A stretch of 64,000 bases of DNA, taken from Promicromonospora iranensis (GTDB lineage: Bacteria > Actinomycetota > Actinomycetes > Actinomycetales > Cellulomonadaceae). Positions 1 through 8,172 of the stretch are shown piece by piece. Each line of letters opens with the position of its first letter. Position 1 is the first letter of the stretch. The notes under the pieces were generated by a model. That model worked only from the letters and a program-made list of their open reading frames with translations, did not search any database and had not been told where the DNA came from. The position numbers were made by a program, and so were the translations under genes. Location of the stretch: positions 1-64,000 of the forward strand of contig NZ_JAJQMN010000005.1 in assembly GCF_028994775.1 (NCBI RefSeq), in the 5' to 3' direction.

Positions 1-147
1 GTTCTGATCGCTGACGGTCGGATCGCGGGTGACATCAGTGATCCGACGCCGGAGTCCGCGATGGCCGGTCTGGATGCCCTGCGCACCCTCGAACCCGCCG
101 TCACCACCCGTCCGGGCGGGACCGGCACGCTCAGGACGGGTGCGTGA
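1..147 (+). CDS. ABC transporter ATP-binding protein, C-terminal end (partial)
   Basis: Frame 1 is open from the window edge and ends with TGA at 145-147. The 48 residues begin VLIADGRIAGDI, the usual 'D-loop/H-loop to C-terminus' phrase of LolD/MacB-type ATPases (a strand followed by 'xDGRI'), and end in a short helix and a Pro/Gly-rich tail. It runs straight into the FtsX permease gene, with the stop overlapping the permease start (TGATG), so the two are almost certainly translated together as one MacB/LolCDE-like exporter. Walker A, signature and Walker B lie outside the window and cannot be checked. Confidence 0.8.
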   Translation, partial: VLIADGRIAGDISDPTPESAMAGLDALRTLEPAVTTRPGGTGTLRTGA

Positions 148-2756
148 TGGCCACCTCGTTCCCCACCGCCCGGCTCACCGTCGGACAGATGCGCCGCAGC
201 GCCGGCCGCCTCACCGCTGCAGGCGTGGCGATCCTGATCAGCACGGCGTTCGTCACCGTGACGCTGCTCGCCGGCGGCGTCATCCAGGGCACCACGCACG
301 ACATGGTCGCGGCGGAGTACGCAGAGGCTGATGTCGTCGTGTCGATCGCCGACCAGAGCGCCTTCACGGCTGACCAGATCGACGCCGTCTCGGCGGTCGA
401 CGGCGTCGCGTCCGTCCAGCCGCTCACCGGCTGGTTCGGCGACCTGCGCAACGGTGGCAAGGGCGGCTACCAGACGTTCGCGTCGGTCCCGGAAGACCCG
501 CGTCTGTCGCCGCTCGAGCTGACCGACGGCGCCTGGCCGGCGACGGACGGCGAGGTGGCACTGACAGCAGACCTGGCCGAGCGGCTCGAGGTGGGCCTGG
601 GGGACACGGTGACGGTCAACCGCACCCTGTACCCCGAGGGCTGGGCCGACAGTCAGGCGGAGGACCCGGCGGCCGAGCTCGGTGACCCGGAGGACGTCAC
701 CGAGACCCTGACCGTGACCGGCCTCGCCGGCGACCCCTACGGCGCCTATGCCGCCTACGGAGGGGCCGCCGCGGTCCCGGCCGCCACGCTCGCCGCCTGG
801 AACGCGGCGGAGCCCTACCCGAACACGGTCAGCGATCTGCTGATCGCGCTCGATTCTCCCCTCGACGGCAACAGCATCCCCGCTTCGCTCGCCGAGTCCC
901 TCAGCTCTGCCGCAGACGGGGCCGACGGCGGCGTGACCGTCGACACCACCGAGAACGTGGCGGCGGCGAAGACCGCCGAGCAGACCGGCGGCGAGGACCT
1001 CATGTTCCTGGTGTTCGTCATGACGTTCGCGGCCATCGCGCTGCTGATCGCGGCCATGGTCATCACCAACACGTTCCAGGTGCTCATCGCCCAGCGGACC
1101 CGGACGCTCGCCCTCCTGCGCTGCATCGGCGCCGGGACCGGCCAGCTGTACCGCAGCGTGGTGCTCGAGGCGGCCGTCCTGGGTGTGCTCGCCTCGGTGG
1201 CAGGCATCCTGGCGGGCGGCGTGCTCGCCCAGGTGGCGCTGACCGTGGCACCCACCTTCGACCTGGGGGTGCCGCTGCCGACGGCGATCACGCCGACCTG
1301 GCAGTCGGTGGTTCTCCCGCTCGTCGTCGGCACGGTGGTGACGGTCCTGGCCGCGCTGGCTCCCGCTCGCTCGGCCACCCGGGTGGCGCCGCTCGCCGCG
1401 CTGCGGCCGTCCGACGTCCCGTCGCTGCGCGCCCGCTCCGGTCGCACCCGCCTCGTGGTATCGCTCATCTGCCTGGTCGGCGGCTTCGCGGCGCTCGGTG
1501 GCGGCGTGTACCTCGGGATGAACGGCGGCACCGAGCCCGGTCTCGTCGCCGCGGTCGGCGGTGGCTCCCTGGCGTTCTTCGGCGTCGTGCTGAGCGCGGT
1601 CCTGTGGCTGCCGCGCGTCGCGGCGGTCCTCGGAGGCGTCGTGGCCCGAACCGGCCCCGCGGCTCGCCTGGCGGTCGCCAACACGCTGCGCAACCCGCGC
1701 CGGACGGCGGCGACCTCCACAGCGCTCTTCATCGGCGTCACGCTCGTCACCATGATGTCCACCGGTGCGGCCAGCGCCCGGATGTCCGCGGAGAGCCTGC
1801 TCGACGAGCAGTACCCGTACGACGTGGCCGTGTCGGCGTCGTCCCCCGACTACGTCGAGGACCTGCGTTCCGCCGTGACCGACACGTCCGGCATCTCGTC
1901 CACGACCCTCGTTAGCCACGCGACGGTCACGCTCGGTGAGATGGAGGACTCGAGCGTCATCGCTGCCGAGCCTGCCGAGCTCGCCGACGTGGTGAACGTG
2001 CCCGAGCAGGCGGGTCGGCTCGCCGAGGGCTCGATCCTGCTCACGCAGGGCACCGCCGACGAGATGTCCCTGGGTGCGGGCGACCCGATCACGGTGTCGG
2101 GTGCTGACGGCTCCGTCGACCTGGCCGTGGTCATCACCACCACCGACGCGCTCGACCGCATGATCACCACCGCTGACCTCGCCCGCGCCGGTGTCCCCAC
2201 CGAGGACACGATCGCCGACATCTGGGCGCACATCTCGGGTGCCGAGGCGACCAACGTGCTCGCGGACGTCCAGGACGCCGTCGCACAGGTCGACGGCTCC
2301 GCGTTCGTCATGGGGCCGGCGGCCCAGGCGGCGCAGTTCCGCCAGGTGGTCGACGTCATCCTCGGCATCGTGGTGGGCCTGCTCGCGGTCGCCGTGGTGA
2401 TCGCCCTGATCGGCGTCACGAATACGCTGTCCCTCTCGGTCATCGAGCGGACCCGGGAGTCCGCGACCCTGCGGGCCATCGGCCTGAGCAAGGAGCAGCT
2501 CCGGGGCATGCTCGCCGTGGAGGGCGCCCTCATCGCCGGTGTCGGCGCGATGCTCGGCATCGTGCTCGGGCTCGTGTTCGGCTGGGCGGGGGCGGCCACC
2601 GTCCTGTCCGCCATGGGCGACGTGCGGTACGCCGTCCCGTGGACGGACGTCGGGGTGGTCCTGGTGATCGCCCTCGTCGCAGGCCTTCTCGCGTCGGTCC
2701 TGCCGGCGCGGGCCGCAGCCCGCACCTCACCCGTGGCGGCGCTCGGCGTGGAGTGA
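144..2756 (+). CDS. FtsX-like ABC transporter permease, two FtsX modules
   Basis: A 870-residue permease. After a first membrane segment (about 28-45) comes a long extracytoplasmic MacB-PCD-type region to about 280. A first FtsX module follows with segments near 283-308, 335-360 and 385-405, then a second half with segments near 435-455 and 475-495, another extracytoplasmic stretch, and a second FtsX module (about 745-865). Both modules keep the cytoplasmic phrase 'QRTRTLALLRCIG' / 'ERTRESATLRAIGLS' and end in the 'PARxAxRxxPxxAL' signature. This is the duplicated architecture common in actinobacterial FtsX exporters; such proteins move lipids, peptides or drugs but the substrate cannot be read from sequence. 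GTG at 144 has AGGA 7 nt upstream; ATG at 147 is the alternative. It is coupled to the upstream ATPase gene. Confidence 0.93.
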   Translation: MMATSFPTARLTVGQMRRSAGRLTAAGVAILISTAFVTVTLLAGGVIQGTTHDMVAAEYAEADVVVSIADQSAFTADQIDAVSAVDGVASVQPLTGWFGDLRNGGKGGYQTFASVPEDPRLSPLELTDGAWPATDGEVALTADLAERLEVGLGDTVTVNRTLYPEGWADSQAEDPAAELGDPEDVTETLTVTGLAGDPYGAYAAYGGAAAVPAATLAAWNAAEPYPNTVSDLLIALDSPLDGNSIPASLAESLSSAADGADGGVTVDTTENVAAAKTAEQTGGEDLMFLVFVMTFAAIALLIAAMVITNTFQVLIAQRTRTLALLRCIGAGTGQLYRSVVLEAAVLGVLASVAGILAGGVLAQVALTVAPTFDLGVPLPTAITPTWQSVVLPLVVGTVVTVLAALAPARSATRVAPLAALRPSDVPSLRARSGRTRLVVSLICLVGGFAALGGGVYLGMNGGTEPGLVAAVGGGSLAFFGVVLSAVLWLPRVAAVLGGVVARTGPAARLAVANTLRNPRRTAATSTALFIGVTLVTMMSTGAASARMSAESLLDEQYPYDVAVSASSPDYVEDLRSAVTDTSGISSTTLVSHATVTLGEMEDSSVIAAEPAELADVVNVPEQAGRLAEGSILLTQGTADEMSLGAGDPITVSGADGSVDLAVVITTTDALDRMITTADLARAGVPTEDTIADIWAHISGAEATNVLADVQDAVAQVDGSAFVMGPAAQAAQFRQVVDVILGIVVGLLAVAVVIALIGVTNTLSLSVIERTRESATLRAIGLSKEQLRGMLAVEGALIAGVGAMLGIVLGLVFGWAGAATVLSAMGDVRYAVPWTDVGVVLVIALVAGLLASVLPARAAARTSPVAALGVE

Positions 2757-2759
2757 CGG

Positions 2760-2809
2760 CACGAGACGTAGGACGGCCATGGTGAGTCATGGCCGTCCTA
2801 CGTCTCGTG
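2760..2809. terminator. Perfect 22-bp inverted repeat between convergent genes
   Basis: Left arm 2760-2781 and right arm 2788-2809 are exact reverse complements around a 6-nt loop (GTGAGT). The hairpin sits immediately after the FtsX stop and just before the stop of the oppositely oriented NTF2 gene, so it can serve as a bidirectional terminator. No T-tract follows in either direction, as is common in high-GC actinobacteria. Confidence 0.8.
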
Positions 2810-2814
2810 GTGTC

Positions 2815-3270
2815 TCAGGCGGCTCGTGCGAGCAGGTGCGCGTTCTCCTGGTAGGCGGGGGTGAGCTTGACCTTGCTGAATCGCCAGCCCCTGTCGGTAC
2901 GCACCACGTCGTTGTCGTAGAAGCCGACGACTAGCCAGCGGTTCGATCCGCCGTCGGCGACTTCGTCCGGCACCCAGTGCTCGGCGCGCACGTGTGCGTG
3001 GGCTCGTGCGCGGTCACCGTCGATGTCGATGACATGGCCGGTGATGGCATGGTGGGTCGCGACGAACGGATCGAAGGTCCCGCGGAGGATCTGGACGTAG
3101 TCGTCGAGGCGTGTCTCCGTCGGCGGGATGCCCGCGACCGCCTCGAAGTCGACGGTGAACGGGTCGGCGTGGACCAGGCCGGGTAGCCGGTCGAAGTCCT
3201 TCGTGTCCGCGATGTCGGCGTAGCGGCCGAAGAGCTCGATGATCTCGGCGCGATCGGATTCCAGGGTCAT
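2815..3270 (-). CDS. SnoaL/NTF2-like protein
   Basis: A 151-residue single-domain protein with the alpha-plus-beta cone pattern of SnoaL-like NTF2 proteins. It has an N-terminal helix pair (ESDRAEIIELFGRYADI), a central 'THHAITGHVIDIDGDRARA' strand pair, and a C-terminal 'VRTDRGWRFSKVKLTP' strand. Relatives include polyketide cyclases, limonene-epoxide hydrolase-like enzymes and many uncharacterised proteins, so the reaction is unknown. Its ATG overlaps the stop of the upstream SDR gene (ATGA), which implies translational coupling and a shared role. Confidence 0.85.
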   Translation of the reverse strand: MTLESDRAEIIELFGRYADIADTKDFDRLPGLVHADPFTVDFEAVAGIPPTETRLDDYVQILRGTFDPFVATHHAITGHVIDIDGDRARAHAHVRAEHWVPDEVADGGSNRWLVVGFYDNDVVRTDRGWRFSKVKLTPAYQENAHLLARAA

Positions 3271-4259
3271 GAGGTCGCTTCTTCTTCCTGGTCAGCAGTA
3301 TGGGATGGGCGTCTGTCGGTGGTCGGGGAGGTGTCTCGCGGACGCTCGCCGGCCGTGTCGTACGGGGGCGTTCTCTCGTGGCTCGTCCAGGGGAACGCGG
3401 TGCCGGTCAGCTGCTCCGAGGCGTCCCACAGGCGGCGCGCGGCATCGGCGTCGCGCGCCTTCGCCGCGCGCCTGGCGGGGCCGGGTGCGCCGCGGAGGCC
3501 CAGCAGCCCGATCGGGCCGACGTAGGCATCACCGGGGAGGTCCGCGGTCGCGGCCTGGAGCGTCGGCAGGGCTCCGGCCGCTGCGCTGTGGGAGACCTTG
3601 CCGATCAGGGCCTTCTCCAGGAGGAACAGCTGCCCCGCGTCGACGTTCACCAGGTTCGTGGTGGCGATGCCCGGATGGGCGGCGGTCGAGATCACCGAGG
3701 AGCCGGCAGCGGCCAGTCGCCTCTGCAGCTCGTGGGCGAACAGGAGGTTCGCGAGCTTGGACTGTCCGTAGGCCGGGTGCGCGCGGTAACGGCGTCGCCG
3801 CCAGTTCAGATCTGCGAAGTTGATCGAGCCTATGTGGTGCGCGAGCGAGCTGACGGTCACGACCCGGTCGCGCACCTGCGGCAGGAGCAGGTTGGTCAGA
3901 GCGAAGTGTCCGAGGTGGTTGGTTCCGAACTGCAGCTCGAACCCGTCGGCTGTGCGCTTCAGCGGTGGCAGCGAGAGGCCCGCGTTGTTGATGAGCAGAT
4001 CAAAGGGCTCGGTGAATCTCCCTGCGAACTCCCGGACCGACGACAGGTCCGCCAGGTCGAGACGGTGCACCTCGGTGTGCCCGCGCATCTCGGCGGCCGC
4101 GGCGAGTCCCTTGTCCCGGTTGCGCACGGCCAGGACGACGCGTGCGCCCCGCTCTGCCAGCACAGAGGCGGTGACACGGCCGATGCCGCTGTTCGCTCCG
4201 GTGATGACGACGGTACGCCCGCTCATCGGTGGGACGTCGGCAAGGATGAATGAAGCCAT
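3267..4259 (-). CDS. Short-chain dehydrogenase/reductase, retinol-dehydrogenase-like
   Basis: The classical SDR fold is visible: the cofactor motif TGANSGIG near residue 18, 'NNAG' after strand 4, a catalytic Ser in 'VTVSSLAHH', and the Tyr/Lys pair in 'YGQSK'. An Arg shortly after the second strand (VRNRDK) suggests NADP(H). At about 330 residues it resembles the WWOX/retinol-dehydrogenase-like SDRs, with a hydrophilic 40-residue tail of uncertain value. I chose ATG at 4259 because the upstream extension has no family similarity and crosses the TetR operator. It is divergent from the TetR gene and shares the operator at 4277-4293. Confidence 0.9.
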   Translation of the reverse strand: MASFILADVPPMSGRTVVITGANSGIGRVTASVLAERGARVVLAVRNRDKGLAAAAEMRGHTEVHRLDLADLSSVREFAGRFTEPFDLLINNAGLSLPPLKRTADGFELQFGTNHLGHFALTNLLLPQVRDRVVTVSSLAHHIGSINFADLNWRRRRYRAHPAYGQSKLANLLFAHELQRRLAAAGSSVISTAAHPGIATTNLVNVDAGQLFLLEKALIGKVSHSAAAGALPTLQAATADLPGDAYVGPIGLLGLRGAPGPARRAAKARDADAARRLWDASEQLTGTAFPWTSHERTPPYDTAGERPRDTSPTTDRRPSHTADQEEEATS

Positions 4260-4276
4260 GCCAGGAATGTAGGCAC

Positions 4277-4293
4277 TGACAACAGTGTTGTCA
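4277..4293. promoter_or_regulatory. Operator, perfect 17-bp palindrome for the adjacent TetR protein
   Basis: TGACAACA-G-TGTTGTCA is an exact inverted repeat with a 1-bp centre. It lies between the divergent SDR (start 4259) and TetR (start 4326) genes. Length, symmetry and position fit a TetR-family operator controlling both directions. It has not been tested. Confidence 0.75.
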
Positions 4294-4325
4294 ATGACTA
4301 CATGATTCCGCGTACCATGTCGGCT

Positions 4326-5003
4326 ATGAACGACCAGCCCGAGCAGCGCCGCTATCACCACGGAGACCTTCGGACCGCTCTGCTCGAGGCGGCGGAACGA
4401 AGTGTGCGCGCCCACGGCGCGGCGCAGCTGTCGTTGCGGGACCTGGCCCGGGCGGTCGGAGTGAGTCACGCGGCGCCGCGCAGGCACTTCGCGGATCGGC
4501 AGGAACTGCTCGACGCGTTGGCCGAGGAAGGGTTCGCCCTGTTGGGGGAGAATATCCGTCGCGCGCTGGTCGACGCCGACGAGGACTTCGCCGCGCGCAC
4601 GCGGGGGACGGCGTCCGCGTTCGCCCACTTCGCCGTCGAGAACCCAGCGCTGCTGGAACTGATGAACTCGACCAAGCACCAGGGCGCCCCGAGCGTCGCG
4701 CGTGCCGCGGAGGCGGCGTTCGAGCCGATCTTCGAGCTGATCCGCGAGGGGCAGGCCCAGGACATCCTGGAGGCCGGCGAACCGGAGGAGCTCGGGCTCA
4801 TCCTCTACGCGACCATCAACGGCATCACCATGCTGGTCAACACGAACATGGTGCCCGCGGGGCGGCTCGACGAGCTCACCGACACCGCGGTAAGCCAGTT
4901 CCTTCGCGGCGCAGCCGGGGGAGCGGGCGTCGGAACGATCAGCTCAGCTCGAGCAGGATCCCGTCCGCCGACTCCTGGCTGCCCGGTCCGTGCTCGCGGA
5001 TGA
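4326..5003 (+). CDS. TetR/AcrR family transcriptional regulator
   Basis: The N-terminal TetR helix-turn-helix is clear: 'LRTALLEAAERSVRAHG', then 'LSLRDLARAVGVSHAAPRRHF' spans HTH helices 2-3, then 'ADRQELLDALAEEGF'. The C-terminal half carries the TetR_C_33/WHG-type ligand domain pattern with 'NPALLELMNS' and 'GLILYATINGITMLVN'. It is divergently transcribed from an SDR-NTF2 operon with a perfect palindrome between, so autoregulation and control of the SDR are likely. ATG 4326 is preferred to the upstream ATG 4302, because 4302 is almost within the operator. The last 65 nt overlap the barstar gene tail-to-tail, so the C-terminal ~20 residues may be non-essential read-on. Confidence 0.92.
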   Translation: MNDQPEQRRYHHGDLRTALLEAAERSVRAHGAAQLSLRDLARAVGVSHAAPRRHFADRQELLDALAEEGFALLGENIRRALVDADEDFAARTRGTASAFAHFAVENPALLELMNSTKHQGAPSVARAAEAAFEPIFELIREGQAQDILEAGEPEELGLILYATINGITMLVNTNMVPAGRLDELTDTAVSQFLRGAAGGAGVGTISSARAGSRPPTPGCPVRARG

Positions 5004-5349
5004 GGGCGACGATCTCGTCGAACAACGTCGGGCCCTCGCCACGGCGCGCTTCGGCGAGCCTCGCCTCGAAGGCCGCGCGGTTCGACGGGTCGACGGAGGG
5101 GAGGAGCCGCTCCAGCCGTCGGGCCGTCTCAGCGTGACCGAGCGCCGCCCGGGACGTCTCCGCGTTGACCCACCTCAGTACCCAGCCTTCGGTGGGGGTG
5201 CCGTAGCCGCCGCGGAGGATGTCGTTGAGGGCGTCGAGGTTCCCGCGCCAGGTGTACCCGCTCAACAGTCCGGAGAACTCACGGGCGAAGCCGTCGAGGT
5301 CGCTGAACCGCGCACCGTCGACGACGAGCACGGGGAGGTCACGAGTCAT
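4939..5349 (-). CDS. Barstar-family ribonuclease inhibitor
   Basis: A 136-residue cytoplasmic protein with the barstar signature: a first strand (VLVVDGARFSDLDGFAREF) and the helix 'GNLDALNDILRGGYG', which matches the barstar segment that plugs the barnase active site. Then come 'VLRWVNAETSRAALG' and a C-terminal alpha-beta unit. It is longer than Bacillus barstar (about 90 residues) owing to an insert around residues 80-105. It lies 86 nt downstream of a secreted barnase-type RNase on the same strand, the expected toxin/immunity order. The 3' end overlaps the opposing TetR gene by 65 nt. Confidence 0.85.
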   Translation of the reverse strand: MTRDLPVLVVDGARFSDLDGFAREFSGLLSGYTWRGNLDALNDILRGGYGTPTEGWVLRWVNAETSRAALGHAETARRLERLLPSVDPSNRAAFEARLAEARRGEGPTLFDEIVALIREHGPGSQESADGILLELS

Positions 5350-5435
5350 GGTCCGAGGCTAACCGTCCTGCTCAGGGCCGTGCCCGTGCGCCGCGTCCTG
5401 CCCCCGACGGACCGGACGCGGCGCACGGGACCCGG

Positions 5436-5864
5436 TCACATCCGGTAGAAGTCGCCGTAGTGGTTGGGCGAGAAGTAGACCACGCCGGTGGTGCGGTCCA
5501 GGACGAGGCGGTAGGCCTGCCGCGAGGCGCCGCAGGCACGCGGCGTGACGTCGAACTCGAGGTAGGAGTGGCCGGCGGGCAGCTGGCCCTCGGCGTTGCG
5601 GTGGACGCCGCCCGCGAAGTTGCACTGGCCGTTCGGCCAGCTGACCCAGCCACGGGTGCTCGGGTAGCCCTTGGAACGCCAGATCGAGTTCGACGAGTAC
5701 GCCTCCGCACAGCCGCTGTGCGTGCAGGAGCTGTAGACGTTCGCCTCGGCCGCGGGCGCGACGGAGACGCCCCCGGCGACGAGGCCTGCCATGGTGGACA
5801 GGACGACGAGCATCCTGACCAGTCCGGACACGACGCTGTTCTTCTCGGACACCTTTTCGGACAC
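5436..5864 (-). CDS. Secreted barnase/RNase Sa-type guanyl-specific ribonuclease
   Basis: A signal peptide (hydrophobic core LVRMLVVLSTMAGLVAGG, AxA-type cleavage near APAAEA) precedes a microbial RNase fold. The C-terminal half aligns by eye with barnase: 'NAEGQLP' (barnase NREGKLP), then 'YLEFDV' carrying the general-base Glu, 'YRLVLD' with the catalytic Arg, and 'PNHYGDF' with the general-acid His. The predicted activity is extracellular cleavage 3' of guanosine. Four cysteines in the mature part could form disulfides. I chose GTG 5864 because GAGGGAG sits 6 nt upstream; GTG 5906 would add 14 residues. It pairs with the downstream barstar gene. Confidence 0.87.
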   Translation of the reverse strand: MSEKVSEKNSVVSGLVRMLVVLSTMAGLVAGGVSVAPAAEANVYSSCTHSGCAEAYSSNSIWRSKGYPSTRGWVSWPNGQCNFAGGVHRNAEGQLPAGHSYLEFDVTPRACGASRQAYRLVLDRTTGVVYFSPNHYGDFYRM

Positions 5865-6052
5865 GCTGATCTCCCTCTCGGTTGGGAATACCGGGAGAAT
5901 CTTCACCCGCCCAGTCGACGTGGACCCGACGACGGGCCGACGGGTGGGTGAATTTCACCTGTCCGTGGGCCGGCTCGTAGGCGGACAGGCGACCCTCGGC
6001 CTCGAGCACGACGGGGCTGCCCTCGCCGTCGGACGAGCAGTAGCGTGAACCC

Positions 6053-6553
6053 ATGACGGACGAGGCGCACGGCAGCCGGACCATCTACGACTCGATGGGC
6101 GGGATGCCCGCCGTCGTGGCGCTCGCCGACGCGTGGCACCGGCTCTGCCTGGACGACCGCGTCGTGGCCCACGCCTTCCAGGGTCGTGTGCATCCGGACC
6201 ACGTCGAGCGGCTGGCCACCTACTGGGCCGAGCAGCTCGGCGGCCCGCCCGCGTACACCGGGGGAGGGTCGCCCCTGGGTGACCACGCGGATGTCGTCCG
6301 GGTCCACTCCGGGAACGGGCCGCACGACGAGATGGACGCGCGTGCCGTCGGCTGCTTCGTCCTGGCGATGGACGAGGCAGGGCTGCCCGACGACGAACGG
6401 CTGCGTGCCGCCCTCACCGACTGGTTCGTGTGGGCCACGGAGCACGTGAACCACGAGCACCGGACGCCCGAGGCTGTCCCGACCGGCCTGCCGATGCCGT
6501 ACTGGAGCTGGGACGGTCCTGTTGTTGGTGGCGCGCGGGGTCCCGGAACGTAG
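6053..6553 (+). CDS. Group II truncated haemoglobin-like protein
   Basis: A 166-residue globin of the trHbO/YjbI type. 'TIYDSMGGMPAVVALADAWH' is the N-terminal A/B helix with the Gly-Gly turn. 'HPDHVERLATYWAEQLGGPP' covers the E-helix region with the characteristic 'YWxEQLGGP' of group II. A His-containing 'SGNGPHDEMD' follows near the proximal helix, and a C-terminal helix ends in 'WFVWATEHVNHEH'. Such proteins bind haem and handle O2, NO or peroxide. The aromatic 'YWSWDG' tail resembles conserved C-termini of actinobacterial homologues. It appears monocistronic. Confidence 0.85.
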   Translation: MTDEAHGSRTIYDSMGGMPAVVALADAWHRLCLDDRVVAHAFQGRVHPDHVERLATYWAEQLGGPPAYTGGGSPLGDHADVVRVHSGNGPHDEMDARAVGCFVLAMDEAGLPDDERLRAALTDWFVWATEHVNHEHRTPEAVPTGLPMPYWSWDGPVVGGARGPGT

Positions 6554-6707
6554 GCGCTCTCCCTCGAACGACCCGGTCCGCCCCCCGGGCACGGGTCTTG
6601 CCGAGAGGGCGGCCGTCCTGTGAGAGTGTTCCAACGTCATGGAACGCCTCTCCTGACCGTCCGGGGGAAAGGCGGAGCGTAGTCGTCAGGGCGGCCTGAG
6701 GGTCGCC

Positions 6708-7901
6708 ATGTCCTTGACACGCAACCGTTCTCTCGTCGCCCGTCTCTGGGTCGTCTTTCTTGTCAACGGGGCTGTTCTCTCCAGCTGGGCCCCGCGCATC
6801 CCCGAGGTCAAGCACCTCCTCGGCCTCAGCGACAGCGAGCTGGGTCTCGCCTTGTTCGGCGTGGCCGCCGGATCCGTGCCCGCACTGCTGCTCACCGCTC
6901 GGGTCCTCGATCGGGTGAGATCGGGACCCGTCTGCGTGGTGACGGCGCTGGTGTTCAGCGCGTCGCTGCCTCTGCTCGGCGTCGTCGACGGCGTGTGGCA
7001 GCTGACCGGCGTGCTCATGGTGCTCGGTGCGGCCAGCGGCGTCCTGGACATCGCGATGAACACCGCCGGCATCGCGTATCAGCAGCACACCGGTCACCGG
7101 GTCCTGTCCCGGCTGCACGGCGCATACAGCCTGGGCGTGCTCGCCGGCGCTCTGGGCGGCGTGGCTGCCACGGAGGGTGGTGCCACGGTGACCGAGCACT
7201 TCCTCGCGGTCGCCGTCGTCCTGGTGGTGCTGGCCCTGGCGTGTGCCCCGACGCTGTGGTCGCAGCCGCGGAGCCCTGGCGTTCGAGGGGGCGCAGGCAC
7301 TCCGGTCGTCGTGCGGAACAGGCGCTTCGGCCTGCCGGTGGGGATCGCGATGCTCGCCGTCTCCGGACTGTTGATCGAGGGGCTGGTCACCGACTGGTCG
7401 GCCCTGCTGATCACCCGCGACCTGGGAGCGCAGGCCTCCCTGGGGGCCGGCACCCTGGCCCTGTTCAGCGTGGCGATGTTCGTCTCGCGCTCGGCGGGCG
7501 ACGCCGTGCTGAACCGCTGCACCGAACGCGCGGTGCTGACGACCGTTGCCGTGGTGGTGGGCTGCCTCGTGGTGCTCGGTTCGATTGTCGCCCATCCCGT
7601 GGCCATGGCCGTGTCCATCGGCCTGGTCGGGCTCGCACTGGGGCCGGTCTTCCCCGTGGCGGTCTCGCGGGCCAGCCGCTCCGCACCCGGCCGGGCCGCG
7701 GCGATGACCGCGCAGGTCAGCGCTGCCGGGTACCTCGCATATCTCGGCGGGCCGCCGGTGATCGGCTTCGTCGCCGAGGTCATCGGGCTGCCCCTTGCCT
7801 TCGCCGGCACGGTGGCCCTCTGCTGTGCGGGGATCGCCTTCGCACGCCGCCCCGGCCGGCGCCGTCCCGACGGAGATCGTGGGCGTCTCGGAGTGCGCTG
7901 A
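6708..7901 (+). CDS. MFS transporter, YbjJ-like
   Basis: A 397-residue protein with twelve hydrophobic segments. It opens with 'SWAPRIPEVK' after the first segment, the hallmark of the YbjJ/FucP-like MFS group found in many actinobacteria. The loop 2/3 motif is weak (VLDRVRSG). The central loop (about 185-205, SQPRSPGVRGGAG) splits the two halves. The substrate is unknown; family members include sugar or inner-membrane drug transporters. The gene stands alone between the haemoglobin and HAD genes. Confidence 0.87.
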   Translation: MSLTRNRSLVARLWVVFLVNGAVLSSWAPRIPEVKHLLGLSDSELGLALFGVAAGSVPALLLTARVLDRVRSGPVCVVTALVFSASLPLLGVVDGVWQLTGVLMVLGAASGVLDIAMNTAGIAYQQHTGHRVLSRLHGAYSLGVLAGALGGVAATEGGATVTEHFLAVAVVLVVLALACAPTLWSQPRSPGVRGGAGTPVVVRNRRFGLPVGIAMLAVSGLLIEGLVTDWSALLITRDLGAQASLGAGTLALFSVAMFVSRSAGDAVLNRCTERAVLTTVAVVVGCLVVLGSIVAHPVAMAVSIGLVGLALGPVFPVAVSRASRSAPGRAAAMTAQVSAAGYLAYLGGPPVIGFVAEVIGLPLAFAGTVALCCAGIAFARRPGRRRPDGDRGRLGVR

Positions 7902-8172
7902 GGCTACGCGTGCCAGTGGCCGCCGGGCGGCATAGCGTGGAGACAGAAAGTCGGGAACGTCCGAGTAGCGGACGCAGGTGACCCCGGCGATCAGGCAGGG
8001 GTGCCGGAGCCATCTGGGGGAGGCGAATGGTGAGGTCGAACTATCGGCTGCGGCGGGTGCCGGCGAGTGCGTGACCCATCTCCTGAGTGCTGATGACGAT
8101 GGTGCCTCCGAGACCAGCGGATCGATCCCTGGTGACCACGGGGGTCGACGTGCGGCCGGTACCGGAGCGTGC

